DNA from: Thermoplasmata archaeon
GTDB lineage: Archaea; Thermoplasmatota; Thermoplasmata; Thermoplasmatales; Thermoplasmataceae
DNA: 12,559 nt
Direction: 5' to 3'
Assembly (NCBI GenBank): GCA_021833045.1
Contig: JAKBGP010000039.1
Span: 1-12,559 of the forward strand
Both the position numbers and the translations under genes were made by a program. Shown here piece by piece: positions 1 to 8,017 of this stretch (positions are counted from its first letter, which is position 1; every line of letters begins with the position of its first letter). Below the pieces are notes generated by a model. That model was not told where the DNA came from, did no database searches, and saw only the letters and a list, made by a program, of their open reading frames with translations.

Positions 1-184
1 AATGTATATGGGAGAAAAATTTCTCGGCAATCTTTCCTTCGCCAATCAATCAGGCAACATAAGTGGCAATCTTTCTCTTTCAGGGGTTCTAGATAACTCA
101 AACTTACTGGGAAATCTAAGTTCTGTATTCTTTGATTTTCTTGGTGTAAAATTAAATTTAGCGCAATTCATGGGTAAAAATTGA
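1..184 (+). other. Unresolved edge segment; possible 3' end of a gene cut by the window
   Basis: The plus strand is open from the window edge to a TGA at 182-184. The peptide is rich in Gly, Asn, Leu and Ser, with GNLS recurring at roughly 13-15 residue intervals. The 11-mer GGCAATCTTTC occurs at 26-36 and again at 65-75, and a weaker copy lies near 109. A minus-strand frame is also open, without a convincing start, across most of the same stretch and carries a CxxCC group. I recognise no family in any frame. It could be the end of a repetitive surface-type protein, a decayed gene downstream of the ThiF gene, or non-coding DNA. Confidence 0.2.
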
Positions 185-187
185 ACA

Positions 188-904
188 TCAGAATATCTGC
201 CTGCCAAGAAATTTAGTATCATTCAATTTTTCAAAGATTAACTCTGAGCAAACTCTGCATTCTTTCACTTTGTTAACCTTTATTTTTTGTAATTCCATCA
301 GTGTGGCAGAATAGAAATAGAAGTTTTCATCCTTAATACCATCCTGAAAATATTTCAACAGTAAAGAGGTTCCCATAACTGATATTGTACTTGGAACTGG
401 AGGAGAAATCTGGTCCGCATGGCAGTTTAGAGGAATCATCCTCCTTCCACCTGTAAGGCAATTAAGGCAGGCAGTTTCACCTGGCACAATGAGCATGAAT
501 TCGCCAAAATATCCATAACTATTGGTCATTATCCATGGAATTTTCTTCATCACAGCATATTCGTTTATCAGTTCTCTGGTCAGAAATGAGTCGGTAGCTT
601 CAAAGATCAGGTCACTATTTCCAAGTATGGCATTAATATTTGATGAATCTACATATTCTCTAACAAAGCTTAACTTCTTATTGATTGAACGATTTTTGAT
701 TTTATTGTATACGGTTTCTGCTTTATTCATACCTAAATCATCCTCATCAAAGAGGGGCTGTCGTTGCAGGTTTGATTGTTCAACAGTGTCACCATCAATC
801 AGTCTTATCTGTGCACCTAAAGATGATAACAGCGTAGATGCAAGCTGTCCATTACCCCCAAGCCCTATTATAGAAATATTGACACCATTTAAGATTTCTT
901 TCAC
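188..904 (-). CDS. ThiF/MoeB/HesA-family E1-like adenylyltransferase
   Basis: This 238-residue protein should adenylate the C-terminal glycine of a small ubiquitin-fold sulfur carrier or protein modifier (MoaD, ThiS or SAMP type) in the cytoplasm. Visible features are the nucleotide-binding GLGGNG at residues 14-19, the IDGDTVEQSNLQRQ block (D37, D39, N45, R48), K61, and D105 in the EATDS segment that corresponds to the family's metal-binding Asp. Zinc ligands are C146/C149 (CLNC) and C216/C219 (CRVC). C161 sits where archaeal E1-like enzymes carry the conjugating cysteine. The start is GTG at 904, because an in-frame TAA lies directly upstream. The Rossmann strand therefore begins almost at once, and the usual N-terminal helix with the RYxRQ motif is missing. 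No carrier protein or sulfurtransferase gene is adjacent, so the pathway is not settled. Confidence 0.9.
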   Translation of the reverse strand: MKEILNGVNISIIGLGGNGQLASTLLSSLGAQIRLIDGDTVEQSNLQRQPLFDEDDLGMNKAETVYNKIKNRSINKKLSFVREYVDSSNINAILGNSDLIFEATDSFLTRELINEYAVMKKIPWIMTNSYGYFGEFMLIVPGETACLNCLTGGRRMIPLNCHADQISPPVPSTISVMGTSLLLKYFQDGIKDENFYFYSATLMELQKIKVNKVKECRVCSELIFEKLNDTKFLGRQIF

Positions 905-919
905 TTAAAGAACATAGAA

Positions 920-935
920 AAGTAATAAATATAGA
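920..935. promoter_or_regulatory. Shared TATA-like element between two divergent genes
   Basis: The only TATA-like block in the 48-base spacer is AGTAATAAATATAGAT. Its centre lies about 26 bases before the plus-strand ATG at 953 and about 24 bases before the minus-strand GTG at 904. Archaeal TATA boxes sit about 26 bases before the transcription start, so both genes could be leaderless and use the same element. Neither start has a clear Shine-Dalgarno sequence, which fits. The promoter role is inferred from sequence and spacing. Confidence 0.5.
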
Positions 936-952
936 TTATTTCTAATGCAACA

Positions 953-1966
953 ATGAAAGTAGCAGTAGTCAATAAGGTAGGCCAAAATTTGGATATCGAG
1001 GAAAGGGGTACGCCAGAGCCTGGTGCAAACGAAGTAGTTCTGAGACAGGATCTGACTGGTATTTGCTACAGGGATATTCTAACCCGGGATGGGTTCTTTC
1101 CCAGGCTTCACACTCCTATAGTTCCAGGTCATGAAGTTTCAGGAATAATCGAGAAAGTTGGTTCAGGTGTGGAATATTTTCAGGTTGGTGACAGGGTCAC
1201 AAGTCTGATTTATGTTCCCTGTGGTCACTGTTATAACTGTGTTTCTGGAAACGAGAATCTGTGCACAAATAAGAAGACACTTGGAGAGAACATAGATGGT
1301 GCATACTCAAAATATGTTAGGTTAAATCAGAGAAGTCTAGTAAAGGTTCCCAAAGAGGTAACTTCAGAACTGGCAGCAATTTCAGCTTGCGTAACAGGAA
1401 TGCTTGTAAATGCCCTGAAGAGGGTTGGTGGAATAACAGAAGGGAGCAGAGTCGTAATAACTGGAGCAGGAGGTGGAGTGGGGACACACGCCATCCAGAT
1501 AGCAAAGGCATTTGGAGCAGAAGTTACTGCGGTTACAAGTTCGCAATGGAAAGTTGACTCTCTTTACAAGCTAGGTGCAGATCACGTCATATCTTCAGAG
1601 GGGGAGTTCAATAAGAAAGTAAAGGAAATATGGGCCGATGGGGCCAATATATCCCTGGAGAACACTGGAGATGCAACATTCAACGAAGCATTCAGATCAC
1701 TTGGATTTGGAGGTAAAATGGTCGTTGTCGGCAATCTGAAACCATCCTCACCACCGCTACAGCTTGGAGTGCTTATACTGAAAGGAAACACAATTTCCGG
1801 TAATATATCGTCAACAAGAAAGGATATAATGGATGCACTTGAAATGTCGGCTAAGAAAAAGATCAAAGCTGTGGTTTCAGAAGAGATTTCAATAGACCAG
1901 ATCAATGAAGCATATGAAAGGATAAAAGAGAAGAAAAATGTTGGCAGGGTATTTATAAAGTTCTAA
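953..1966 (+). CDS. Zinc-dependent MDR dehydrogenase, acryloyl-CoA reductase-like
   Basis: This is a 337-residue medium-chain dehydrogenase/reductase of normal length. The N-terminal catalytic domain has GICYRD (C38), GHE (H60, E61) and a complete structural-zinc set, C90, C93, C96 and C104, in CGHCYNC...C. The Rossmann domain carries GAGGGVG at 171-177. The strand after it ends in a TSSQWK segment rather than an acidic residue, which suggests NADP(H) preference. The CYRD motif and the GFFPRLHTP...GHEVSG pattern resemble acryloyl-CoA reductase of Sulfolobales more than classical alcohol dehydrogenases, where the position after the cysteine is usually His. The substrate could be an enoyl-CoA, an aldehyde or an alcohol and cannot be fixed from sequence alone. 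The gene is monocistronic and converges on the helicase-nuclease gene 50 bases downstream. Confidence 0.9.
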   Translation: MKVAVVNKVGQNLDIEERGTPEPGANEVVLRQDLTGICYRDILTRDGFFPRLHTPIVPGHEVSGIIEKVGSGVEYFQVGDRVTSLIYVPCGHCYNCVSGNENLCTNKKTLGENIDGAYSKYVRLNQRSLVKVPKEVTSELAAISACVTGMLVNALKRVGGITEGSRVVITGAGGGVGTHAIQIAKAFGAEVTAVTSSQWKVDSLYKLGADHVISSEGEFNKKVKEIWADGANISLENTGDATFNEAFRSLGFGGKMVVVGNLKPSSPPLQLGVLILKGNTISGNISSTRKDIMDALEMSAKKKIKAVVSEEISIDQINEAYERIKEKKNVGRVFIKF

Positions 1967-2016
1967 ATCAGTCAAAAATTAAGGGGAAACTATCAGGCAG
2001 GTGAGTTTATTTATAC

Positions 2017-4713
2017 TCAACTGTTTTCCATTTCCATCTTTAGCATCTTCTGAAATTCAATGAAAACATTAGATTCGGTGTTCCTTACACTAAGGATGTC
2101 TCGAATCATTGAATCGACCGACAATTTATAATTAACAAATTTTTCAACGGTCTTCTTTACATCTTCTAATGCTCTCATCTCAATGGTTGGATCGATTCTA
2201 TCCCATCTTTTTTCTATCCTGTTTATATTCACCTTGGTATCTCTCAGACTCAAATATGCAATTTCTGACTCTATCTGTTCCATATCTATTTTATTTTCAA
2301 GAGAAAATAGCTTTGCGTAAAGTGATAGCTGGTTCACATAGTCCCTGTTAACTTTTTTGGAAGTTTTAAAGTCCACAATAACTGTTTTCTCTGTATTTCC
2401 TTCAATGTACTTATACAATCCATCGATCCTGCCCTCAACAGTAATATTTGTCATAATATCCGGGAAAACGTTACTAACCTTTTGCTTGAATTTCATTTCA
2501 GATCCTAACCATTTACCCTTCTGTATTTCCCTTACGTATTTATCATAGGAAATGAAATTGCTCCACGTTCTGGTAAGCTTTTCGTCATTCATAATTGGTG
2601 GTGTCTCATGACTTTTTATATAATTTTCTATGTAGCTGTGAATATCACTTCCAAAGGTTAAGGCTGAAGATTTAGTCTGTATTCCTAGCACATATGACTC
2701 AACAAATTTATCCAGTTCCTTGACCCTCTCGAGCATGGTAAAACTCAGGTTATTCAATTTTTCCATTTTCTTTTTCAAATAATCCCTTATCCATGGTTTG
2801 AAATTAAGCTTCAATTTTTCTCTATCGGAAATATCCTTCATACTTACAAATTCATTATTTACTATCTTAGTTGTAAAGTCAATTTTTTTGCATGGTTCTA
2901 AATCATATCTCGTTGAAGATTTTTTCTCAGTTATAATATCAAGAGAATTCTTTGTTCTAGTAAGTGCAACAAAATCTATCCTGTTTTCCTCCTTTATTCT
3001 TTCGTCCCTACTGTAACTCAGATTATTGCTTTTCAGTATGGAATCTACGATAAGATCAATGGCACTTATATTCTTCTTCTCCGTGTATTTTGGAATGTAT
3101 ATAACGTGATCAAATTCAAGCCCCTTTGCCTTATGTACGGTAATTATACAGACCTTCTCTGAGATCTCATCAACACTATCCCTTGAATTCTCCTGAAGTA
3201 TATACTTCTGGAGACTGGCGAGGGAGTATTCTTCTCCTGTTCCGAATCTATCAAGGAACATGGGAAGAGAGTCAAATACATCCTTGGCAGCCTCAAAGGC
3301 TGATTCGCCCAGAGCAATAGAATTTGGAATTATATAATCATTGAATAGCTGAAGAAGTTGATTCTTATGATTTCCATATTTTTCCCTTATATCTATCAAC
3401 TCTCTGGGAAGAACCTTCTTCAGATCGTTTTCAAATCTCATTCTCTCTGCTATCTGAATACCATCGTATAATGGTATCCTGGAGTAAATTGAATAGATCA
3501 TTCCAATTATGCTGTCAGAGGTTCCGTAAATCCCACCGATGAATTTTGAAATTTCCTCTCTCCACAGCTTCTCACCTTTCGTACCAGAAATCTTTTGATG
3601 TGAAATATTCTTTAATGTGAGAGAATCTGAAAGATCATTTGCCTGTTCATTAGTTCTAACAATAATACCTACGGATTCATCATTATTCTGCTTATTCAGA
3701 ATTTCTGTTACTGCATCTATCAATTCACCCTTATCTTTCAGCCTGATAAGTGTAACCACCCCATCCTTTTCATTCATGCTCCTGAAATGGTCCAGCTCAG
3801 GTGACAGTTCTTCTGGTTCGTGAGTTCTGTAGAAGTTAATGCAATATTCAACAACATTTTTTGGCAATCTTCTGGTTCCATCTATGACCCTTTTTTCAAA
3901 ATCTTTCCCGGACATCATATCTCTTAAAGCACGAATGTTACCACCCTGGAAACCGAAAATTGCCTGTTTCATGTCTCCAACAGCATACACATTCTCCCCA
4001 ACCTGCTTTACCAGTTCATATTCTATTTCACTCATATCCTGAACTTCGTCAACAAAAACATACTGATATTTATTGAAGTGGGCCTTGGAATAATTTACAG
4101 CTCTTAAGAGAATATCGTTATAATCCATCTGAGATAAATTCTTTGAAGATTCGTAGTCACGGAATATATCTAGAAATCCCTCACATAAGATTTCCATTTC
4201 TTCCAGAGTGTAACCATTCACTCCATTACCATTGTTATACTCCATCCTTACATTTTTCTTAAGTTCCTCTATATGGACTTTATCTGGTAAAATAGCAAAA
4301 CTTTTGAGGAACTTTATCGCATTCACAATTTGACCTACGTTTACTATTGCCGGATAATCTTTCGATAAAACTTCTCCATCATAATTCATTATCTGTCTTG
4401 TTTCAAGAGATTTTAATATCTGATATCTGAGGAATCTTTCAGGTATCAAGTCCCCACCTTCCATTCTATGATTTATTATACTTTGAGATAGGCTATGGAA
4501 TGTATGAATGTCCGGCACCTTATACTTTGTATCCTTCATCTTAATTATAATCCTTCTTTCCATCTCATCTCTTGCCTTATTTGTGAACGTGAGGCATAAA
4601 ATATTATCTGAATCTACTCCTTCTTGAAGAAGTTTTGAAACCTGATTTGAAAGGTCTTCAGTCTTACCAGACCCAGGATTTGCAGAAACAAGTATCCGTG
4701 ATTTGCTCATCAT
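2017..4713 (-). CDS. UvrD/Rep-type superfamily I helicase fused to a RecB-family nuclease
   Basis: This 898-residue protein pairs an ATP-dependent 3'-5' DNA helicase with a PD-(D/E)XK nuclease, the layout of AddA- or RecB-like end-processing enzymes. Helicase motifs are complete: Walker A NPGSGKT at 12-18, Ia LTFTNKARDEM at 41-51, II VDEVQD with D222/E223, III GDMKQAIFGFQGG at 246-258, V TVHKAKGLEFDHV at 525-537 and VI VALTRTK at 582-588. The nuclease begins near 685 with GSDIHSYIE (H692), then E739, GRIDG (D764), VDFKTSKK (D781, K783) and QLSLYAKL (Q795, Y799), so it should be active. The four iron-sulfur cysteines found in AddB-type nucleases are absent. ATG at 4713 begins MMSK just before motif I. 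No AddB, RecC or other partner is adjacent. It diverges from the triad kinase across 387 bases. Roles in repair or in anti-element defence are both possible. Confidence 0.93.
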   Translation of the reverse strand: MMSKSRILVSANPGSGKTEDLSNQVSKLLQEGVDSDNILCLTFTNKARDEMERRIIIKMKDTKYKVPDIHTFHSLSQSIINHRMEGGDLIPERFLRYQILKSLETRQIMNYDGEVLSKDYPAIVNVGQIVNAIKFLKSFAILPDKVHIEELKKNVRMEYNNGNGVNGYTLEEMEILCEGFLDIFRDYESSKNLSQMDYNDILLRAVNYSKAHFNKYQYVFVDEVQDMSEIEYELVKQVGENVYAVGDMKQAIFGFQGGNIRALRDMMSGKDFEKRVIDGTRRLPKNVVEYCINFYRTHEPEELSPELDHFRSMNEKDGVVTLIRLKDKGELIDAVTEILNKQNNDESVGIIVRTNEQANDLSDSLTLKNISHQKISGTKGEKLWREEISKFIGGIYGTSDSIIGMIYSIYSRIPLYDGIQIAERMRFENDLKKVLPRELIDIREKYGNHKNQLLQLFNDYIIPNSIALGESAFEAAKDVFDSLPMFLDRFGTGEEYSLASLQKYILQENSRDSVDEISEKVCIITVHKAKGLEFDHVIYIPKYTEKKNISAIDLIVDSILKSNNLSYSRDERIKEENRIDFVALTRTKNSLDIITEKKSSTRYDLEPCKKIDFTTKIVNNEFVSMKDISDREKLKLNFKPWIRDYLKKKMEKLNNLSFTMLERVKELDKFVESYVLGIQTKSSALTFGSDIHSYIENYIKSHETPPIMNDEKLTRTWSNFISYDKYVREIQKGKWLGSEMKFKQKVSNVFPDIMTNITVEGRIDGLYKYIEGNTEKTVIVDFKTSKKVNRDYVNQLSLYAKLFSLENKIDMEQIESEIAYLSLRDTKVNINRIEKRWDRIDPTIEMRALEDVKKTVEKFVNYKLSVDSMIRDILSVRNTESNVFIEFQKMLKMEMENS

Positions 4714-5100
4714 ATTTCATGATAGTAAGAATAACATTAAGGTTTTTGCCTGTAATATCCCTTCATTATCCACTATAATTTCTGATTTAGAAACAAGTAC
4801 AGAGCTTAATTAATCAGATACTTTAACACGTTCAATTACGCATCATGAGTTGATTCAAAAGTTATAAATTAAACCTTTTATGATATTCATTTTCGCATTT
4901 TACATCTAATTCGTTGTAAAGATTAATTAAGATCGAGAATATAAGAATTTAATGAAGTTAGAATTCTCTAAATTTTTGAGTGGAAAAAATAAGGAGAAAT
5001 TAGTCAAAAGGTCATATTCGATCTGTATGTTTTACCAAACAAATCATTCGGTTAACCAGATATTTTCCAGTAATAGTTTTATCTATTAATTGGTGGAACA
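4714..5100. other. 387-base AT-rich spacer between divergent helicase-nuclease and kinase genes
   Basis: This is the longest gene-poor stretch in the window and should hold the outward promoters of both flanking genes. The minus side has a TTAAT-type element near 4737-4742, about 27 bases before the helicase ATG. The plus side has TAGTTTTATCTA at 5074-5085 and a GGTGG at 5092-5096 shortly before the kinase ATG; both signals are weak. One small plus-strand reading frame, ATG 4952 to TAA 5089 (45 residues), ends 11 bases before the kinase. Its first 20 residues look protein-like (MKLEFSKFLSGKNKEKLVKR), the rest does not, and it has no clear ribosome site. I see no tRNA, CRISPR repeat or long inverted repeat. 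Confidence 0.5.
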
Positions 5101-6486
5101 ATGGTCGAATCGAGGAAAGGAATTAGAGAAAGGATTCACAACATAAGGATCAAGAAATATGAATCCTATGAACCATCAATAGAAATTCGTGAAGTGGAAT
5201 ATAACAAGGATGACGGTACCCTTAATGTCTTTGTAACTCCGAAGCATAGAAAATATATTAAGAGCATGGAGGTCACAATAAGGGATTATAAACTTCGGGA
5301 TAGAGTAGTAAAACTCAAAAAAATTAGAGACGAATTCAGATTATCATACAGACTGGACAATGAGAAAAAGTATAGTTTCTCCTTTTATTCGATTGCCAAA
5401 GATGGTAAATTCACTCGAATGGACATTGATATGGAAAAACTAAAAGAAAATATGAGAATAATAGGTATAGAAGAAAGTCATGCTCCTGAAGAAAATCAAT
5501 CCATAAATAATGTAGTTAAGGAAAAGACCCTATCGTCTATGTCTACGGGATCTATATTCACACCTGTGAAAAGATCCTGGCCAACCTCATCACAGTATGC
5601 TCAGTCTTTGCAGAACCCAAACTTTTCTTTATCTAAAAATTATGATGAACTTAAAGGAATAACATTTGAGAAAAACCAGAATGTGAAGTATTCAAGTATT
5701 ATTCAGGGAGCAGGTAATTTTGGTGTGGTCTTCAAATACAGGAGTAATGCTGGAGACTTTGCACTGAAATGCTTCACAAGAGGAAGTCCAAATATTCAAC
5801 TCAGATATTATGAAGTTTCCAAAAAAATAAATGATTCACAAATTTCATTCCTTCTTGATTTTAAGTTCTACCAGGATGCATTAAGGGTGACACAACGACC
5901 GAAGGAGTATTTTCCAGCGGTGACTATGAAGTGGATCGAAGGAAAAACTCTTCATACTTTTATAAAAGAGAATTTAGCGAACCATGAAACATTTAAGGCA
6001 ATCGGAAACAATCTCGTAAACTGTATCACGGAAATGCAGAACAATTTCATAGCACACGGTGACCTCTCGTGTGATAATATATTGATAGATACAGGTAATA
6101 ATGTAAAACTTATTGACTATGACGGAATGTTTGTTCCAGCCCTTAAAAAACTTGGTTCAGAAGAGCTTGGACATGAATCATTCCAGCATCCAAGGAGGGG
6201 CAAATACTACGGAGAAAGACTTGATAATTTCTCTATACTCATAATATATACCTCATTGATCGCACTTTCAAAAAATCCGAAGTTATGGAAATATAATGGG
6301 GACGACCCCGATAAGCTTCTCTTTGATATTACTGATTTCGAATCTCCAGATCGCTCAAAAGCGTTAAGGGACGTTCAATCTGAAAGTCCAAAATTAAAGA
6401 AGCTGGTAAAACTAATAAATGAATACCTGGGGCAGCCTCCAGACTGGTCAGGTTTTGATCCTTCAACTCTTCTCAGAATGAGATAA
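5101..6486 (+). CDS. TerY-P triad serine/threonine kinase (YegI-like) with novel N-terminal region
   Basis: This 461-residue protein has a protein-kinase-fold domain from about 198 to 440. The glycine loop GAGNFG is at 203-208, with the ATP-binding lysine K223 in FALKCF and a candidate helix-C Glu at E238. The catalytic loop is HGDLSCDNIL (D321, N326), and the metal-binding motif is DYD at 339-341 in LIDYDGMFVPAL instead of DFG. That motif, followed by ELGHESFQHPRR (355-366) and the LDNFS segment, is characteristic of the kinase found beside PP2C and TerY-type vWA genes. Residues 1-120 are charged and appear beta-rich, 120-195 look like a Ser/Asn-rich linker, and I recognise no known domain there. 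There are no membrane segments. Its 3' end overlaps the PP2C gene tail by 14 bases. The targets are unknown; the vWA protein is the likeliest. Confidence 0.9.
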   Translation: MVESRKGIRERIHNIRIKKYESYEPSIEIREVEYNKDDGTLNVFVTPKHRKYIKSMEVTIRDYKLRDRVVKLKKIRDEFRLSYRLDNEKKYSFSFYSIAKDGKFTRMDIDMEKLKENMRIIGIEESHAPEENQSINNVVKEKTLSSMSTGSIFTPVKRSWPTSSQYAQSLQNPNFSLSKNYDELKGITFEKNQNVKYSSIIQGAGNFGVVFKYRSNAGDFALKCFTRGSPNIQLRYYEVSKKINDSQISFLLDFKFYQDALRVTQRPKEYFPAVTMKWIEGKTLHTFIKENLANHETFKAIGNNLVNCITEMQNNFIAHGDLSCDNILIDTGNNVKLIDYDGMFVPALKKLGSEELGHESFQHPRRGKYYGERLDNFSILIIYTSLIALSKNPKLWKYNGDDPDKLLFDITDFESPDRSKALRDVQSESPKLKKLVKLINEYLGQPPDWSGFDPSTLLRMR

Positions 6487-7189
6487 GTATGGCTGAAAGG
6501 TCATCATTTTTTATGGTATTTTCGTTTCTCATATCATCAAAAAAAGTTCTGTCATTATAATGATCCCATAATAGTCCGAAACTATCTTCGCCTGCCTCCA
6601 TTATAAATTTTGACATGGCATCAGTCGCGAGTATTATCTCATTTCCTTTAATAATCTTAAATTTCTCCTGCTTAATATTTAATTTCTGTTCAAAGGGTTT
6701 ATTGTTTAGGGGGAAACCATATCCAGACCAGACGAGACTTGGGTGAATACCAAATTGATCTGGGGAATTAAGTGGAAAACTTTTCATCTTGCCCTCATCA
6801 AAGATGAAAATACATGAATCTCCTATAGCATGAACAATTAAGCTTTCCATAGAACCAAATTCTGTACTAATACCCAAAAAAGTTGAATAGGCTCCTCGAA
6901 CAGCCTTGTTTTTAACATTCCATTTAAGTCCTTTCCAGTTTATGCTCTCATACCACATCTTTCTGGAATCTCGAATAAATTGCCCTATGTCGTTTTTTAT
7001 TTTCTCATCCCCATTGTTATTAACGAACTCGTTTGTCAGGGCAAAAGCCCACTGTCCTGAAAATATAGAATCACTTGCACCATCAGCTATGGCGAACTTT
7101 AGTTTTTCAAGATTTATACTCAGGGAATCCTCTGTCTCCTCAGGATTGTTTCCAGATTTAGAAAAATTAAAGGAGTGAACCTCCATCAT
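6473..7189 (-). CDS. PP2C-type protein phosphatase of the TerY-P triad
   Basis: This 238-residue metal-dependent Ser/Thr phosphatase should reverse the kinase encoded opposite. PP2C motifs visible are E20-D21 (ETEDS), the metal-binding ADGASDS with D36-G37, YSTFLGI at 101-107 followed by HAIGDSCIFIF with G123-D124-S125, LATDAMSKF with D190, and NDDLSAILI with D229-D230 near the end. All expected metal ligands appear present. The usual TDG is TDA here, and the protein is at the short end of the family, as is typical of triad members. There is no sensor or membrane domain. The ATG overlaps the vWA stop in an ATGA arrangement, with AAGGT just upstream inside the vWA gene, so the two are probably translationally coupled. 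A second ATG follows at once (7186), so the start is uncertain by one codon. Confidence 0.9.
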   Translation of the reverse strand: MMEVHSFNFSKSGNNPEETEDSLSINLEKLKFAIADGASDSIFSGQWAFALTNEFVNNNGDEKIKNDIGQFIRDSRKMWYESINWKGLKWNVKNKAVRGAYSTFLGISTEFGSMESLIVHAIGDSCIFIFDEGKMKSFPLNSPDQFGIHPSLVWSGYGFPLNNKPFEQKLNIKQEKFKIIKGNEIILATDAMSKFIMEAGEDSFGLLWDHYNDRTFFDDMRNENTIKNDDLSAILISF

Positions 7190-8007
7190 TCTACCTTGTT
7201 ATATACCACTCTTGTTCCAATGTCCAGAAGCTTTATCAATTCTTCAAGATTTGCGTTAAAAACATATGCTTTGGAACCACTTTCAACGTTTGAGAATTCC
7301 TCCTTTGCTATGGCAACCATTGGCTCTGGAACAACGCTTGTCATTGAAAACATTGTTCTTGCGTTCTTATCCTCAGGTATTTCTGTTTCATCCTTTGGAA
7401 AACTTATTGGTTTTTCATCCTTTTCGGAGAGATGGCAGTTCCACAATAGAACCTTCCCATCAGAAGTTTCCATGTTCATTATCTCTTCAGCAATGTCAGA
7501 TGGATTCCCATCCGTTGCCCCACCATCACTAATATTTATGATAACCGGGGGAAAAGAATTCCCATGCTCTCCAATCCACTTCTCTGTCCATTCCTTAGCA
7601 ATTGTTAGAGCTTTTACCATGGGAGTATCGTATGATGCGACAGGTTCAAACCAAACTGGAAACTCCGTTTCAATTGTTTCACCATCTATTTCCTCAGAAT
7701 GTTTCTCCATTTTCAAAATATGACTCTCAAGTTCTGAAATTGATACAGGACTATCTCCAATCAAGCCCCGTGCATCTCCACTCTTGAATCCGTAACCAAT
7801 TACTCCAACATCAAAATAAGGTCTTATGCCATCTGACTTTGTACATCTACTTATAACCTCATTCAACTGCCTGTTAATTGCATCTGAGGCCTCTTGGGCT
7901 TTTGATCTCTGTCCTCCTGCAATCTTTCTACTCATAGATCTTGACTGATCTAGGAGAAAAATGAAGAGCCCAGGATTTCTTCTGCTTATTTCTGCGTCAT
8001 ATGTCAT
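7186..8007 (-). CDS. TerY-like von Willebrand factor A (vWA) protein
   Basis: This 273-residue soluble vWA-domain protein has a complete metal-ion-dependent adhesion site: DQSRSMS (D20, S22, S24) just after the first strand, T128 in the YDTPM segment, and D161 in ISDGGATDG. The domain fills nearly the whole protein. The YDTPM-to-ISDGGATDGNP spacing matches the TerY/YegL family. In that family the vWA protein is thought to act as a metal-dependent scaffold or phosphorylation target for the partner kinase and phosphatase. It is the first gene of a two-gene unit with the PP2C (ATGA overlap). There is no signal peptide or membrane helix. Exact molecular partners are inferred from the conserved neighbourhood, not from the sequence itself. 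Confidence 0.9.
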   Translation of the reverse strand: MTYDAEISRRNPGLFIFLLDQSRSMSRKIAGGQRSKAQEASDAINRQLNEVISRCTKSDGIRPYFDVGVIGYGFKSGDARGLIGDSPVSISELESHILKMEKHSEEIDGETIETEFPVWFEPVASYDTPMVKALTIAKEWTEKWIGEHGNSFPPVIINISDGGATDGNPSDIAEEIMNMETSDGKVLLWNCHLSEKDEKPISFPKDETEIPEDKNARTMFSMTSVVPEPMVAIAKEEFSNVESGSKAYVFNANLEELIKLLDIGTRVVYNKVE

Positions 8008-8017
8008 TTACTTTCAT

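Noticed and set aside
522..908. 128-codon plus-strand frame opposite the ThiF-like gene
   Set aside because: Antisense shadow of a gene with full E1 motifs; its own peptide has no recognisable features.
2002..2019. TGAGT/ACTCA inverted repeat between the converging dehydrogenase and helicase genes
   Set aside because: Only five base pairs with an eight-base AT loop and no following T-run on the plus strand; it could easily be chance.
4952..5089. 45-residue plus-strand reading frame just before the kinase
   Set aside because: No clear ribosome site and the second half looks non-coding; mentioned under the spacer, not called as a gene.
7175..7723. 182-codon plus-strand frame opposite the vWA gene
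   Set aside because: Shadow of the vWA gene, which has complete MIDAS residues on the other strand; Ser/Phe-rich composition is typical of antisense frames.
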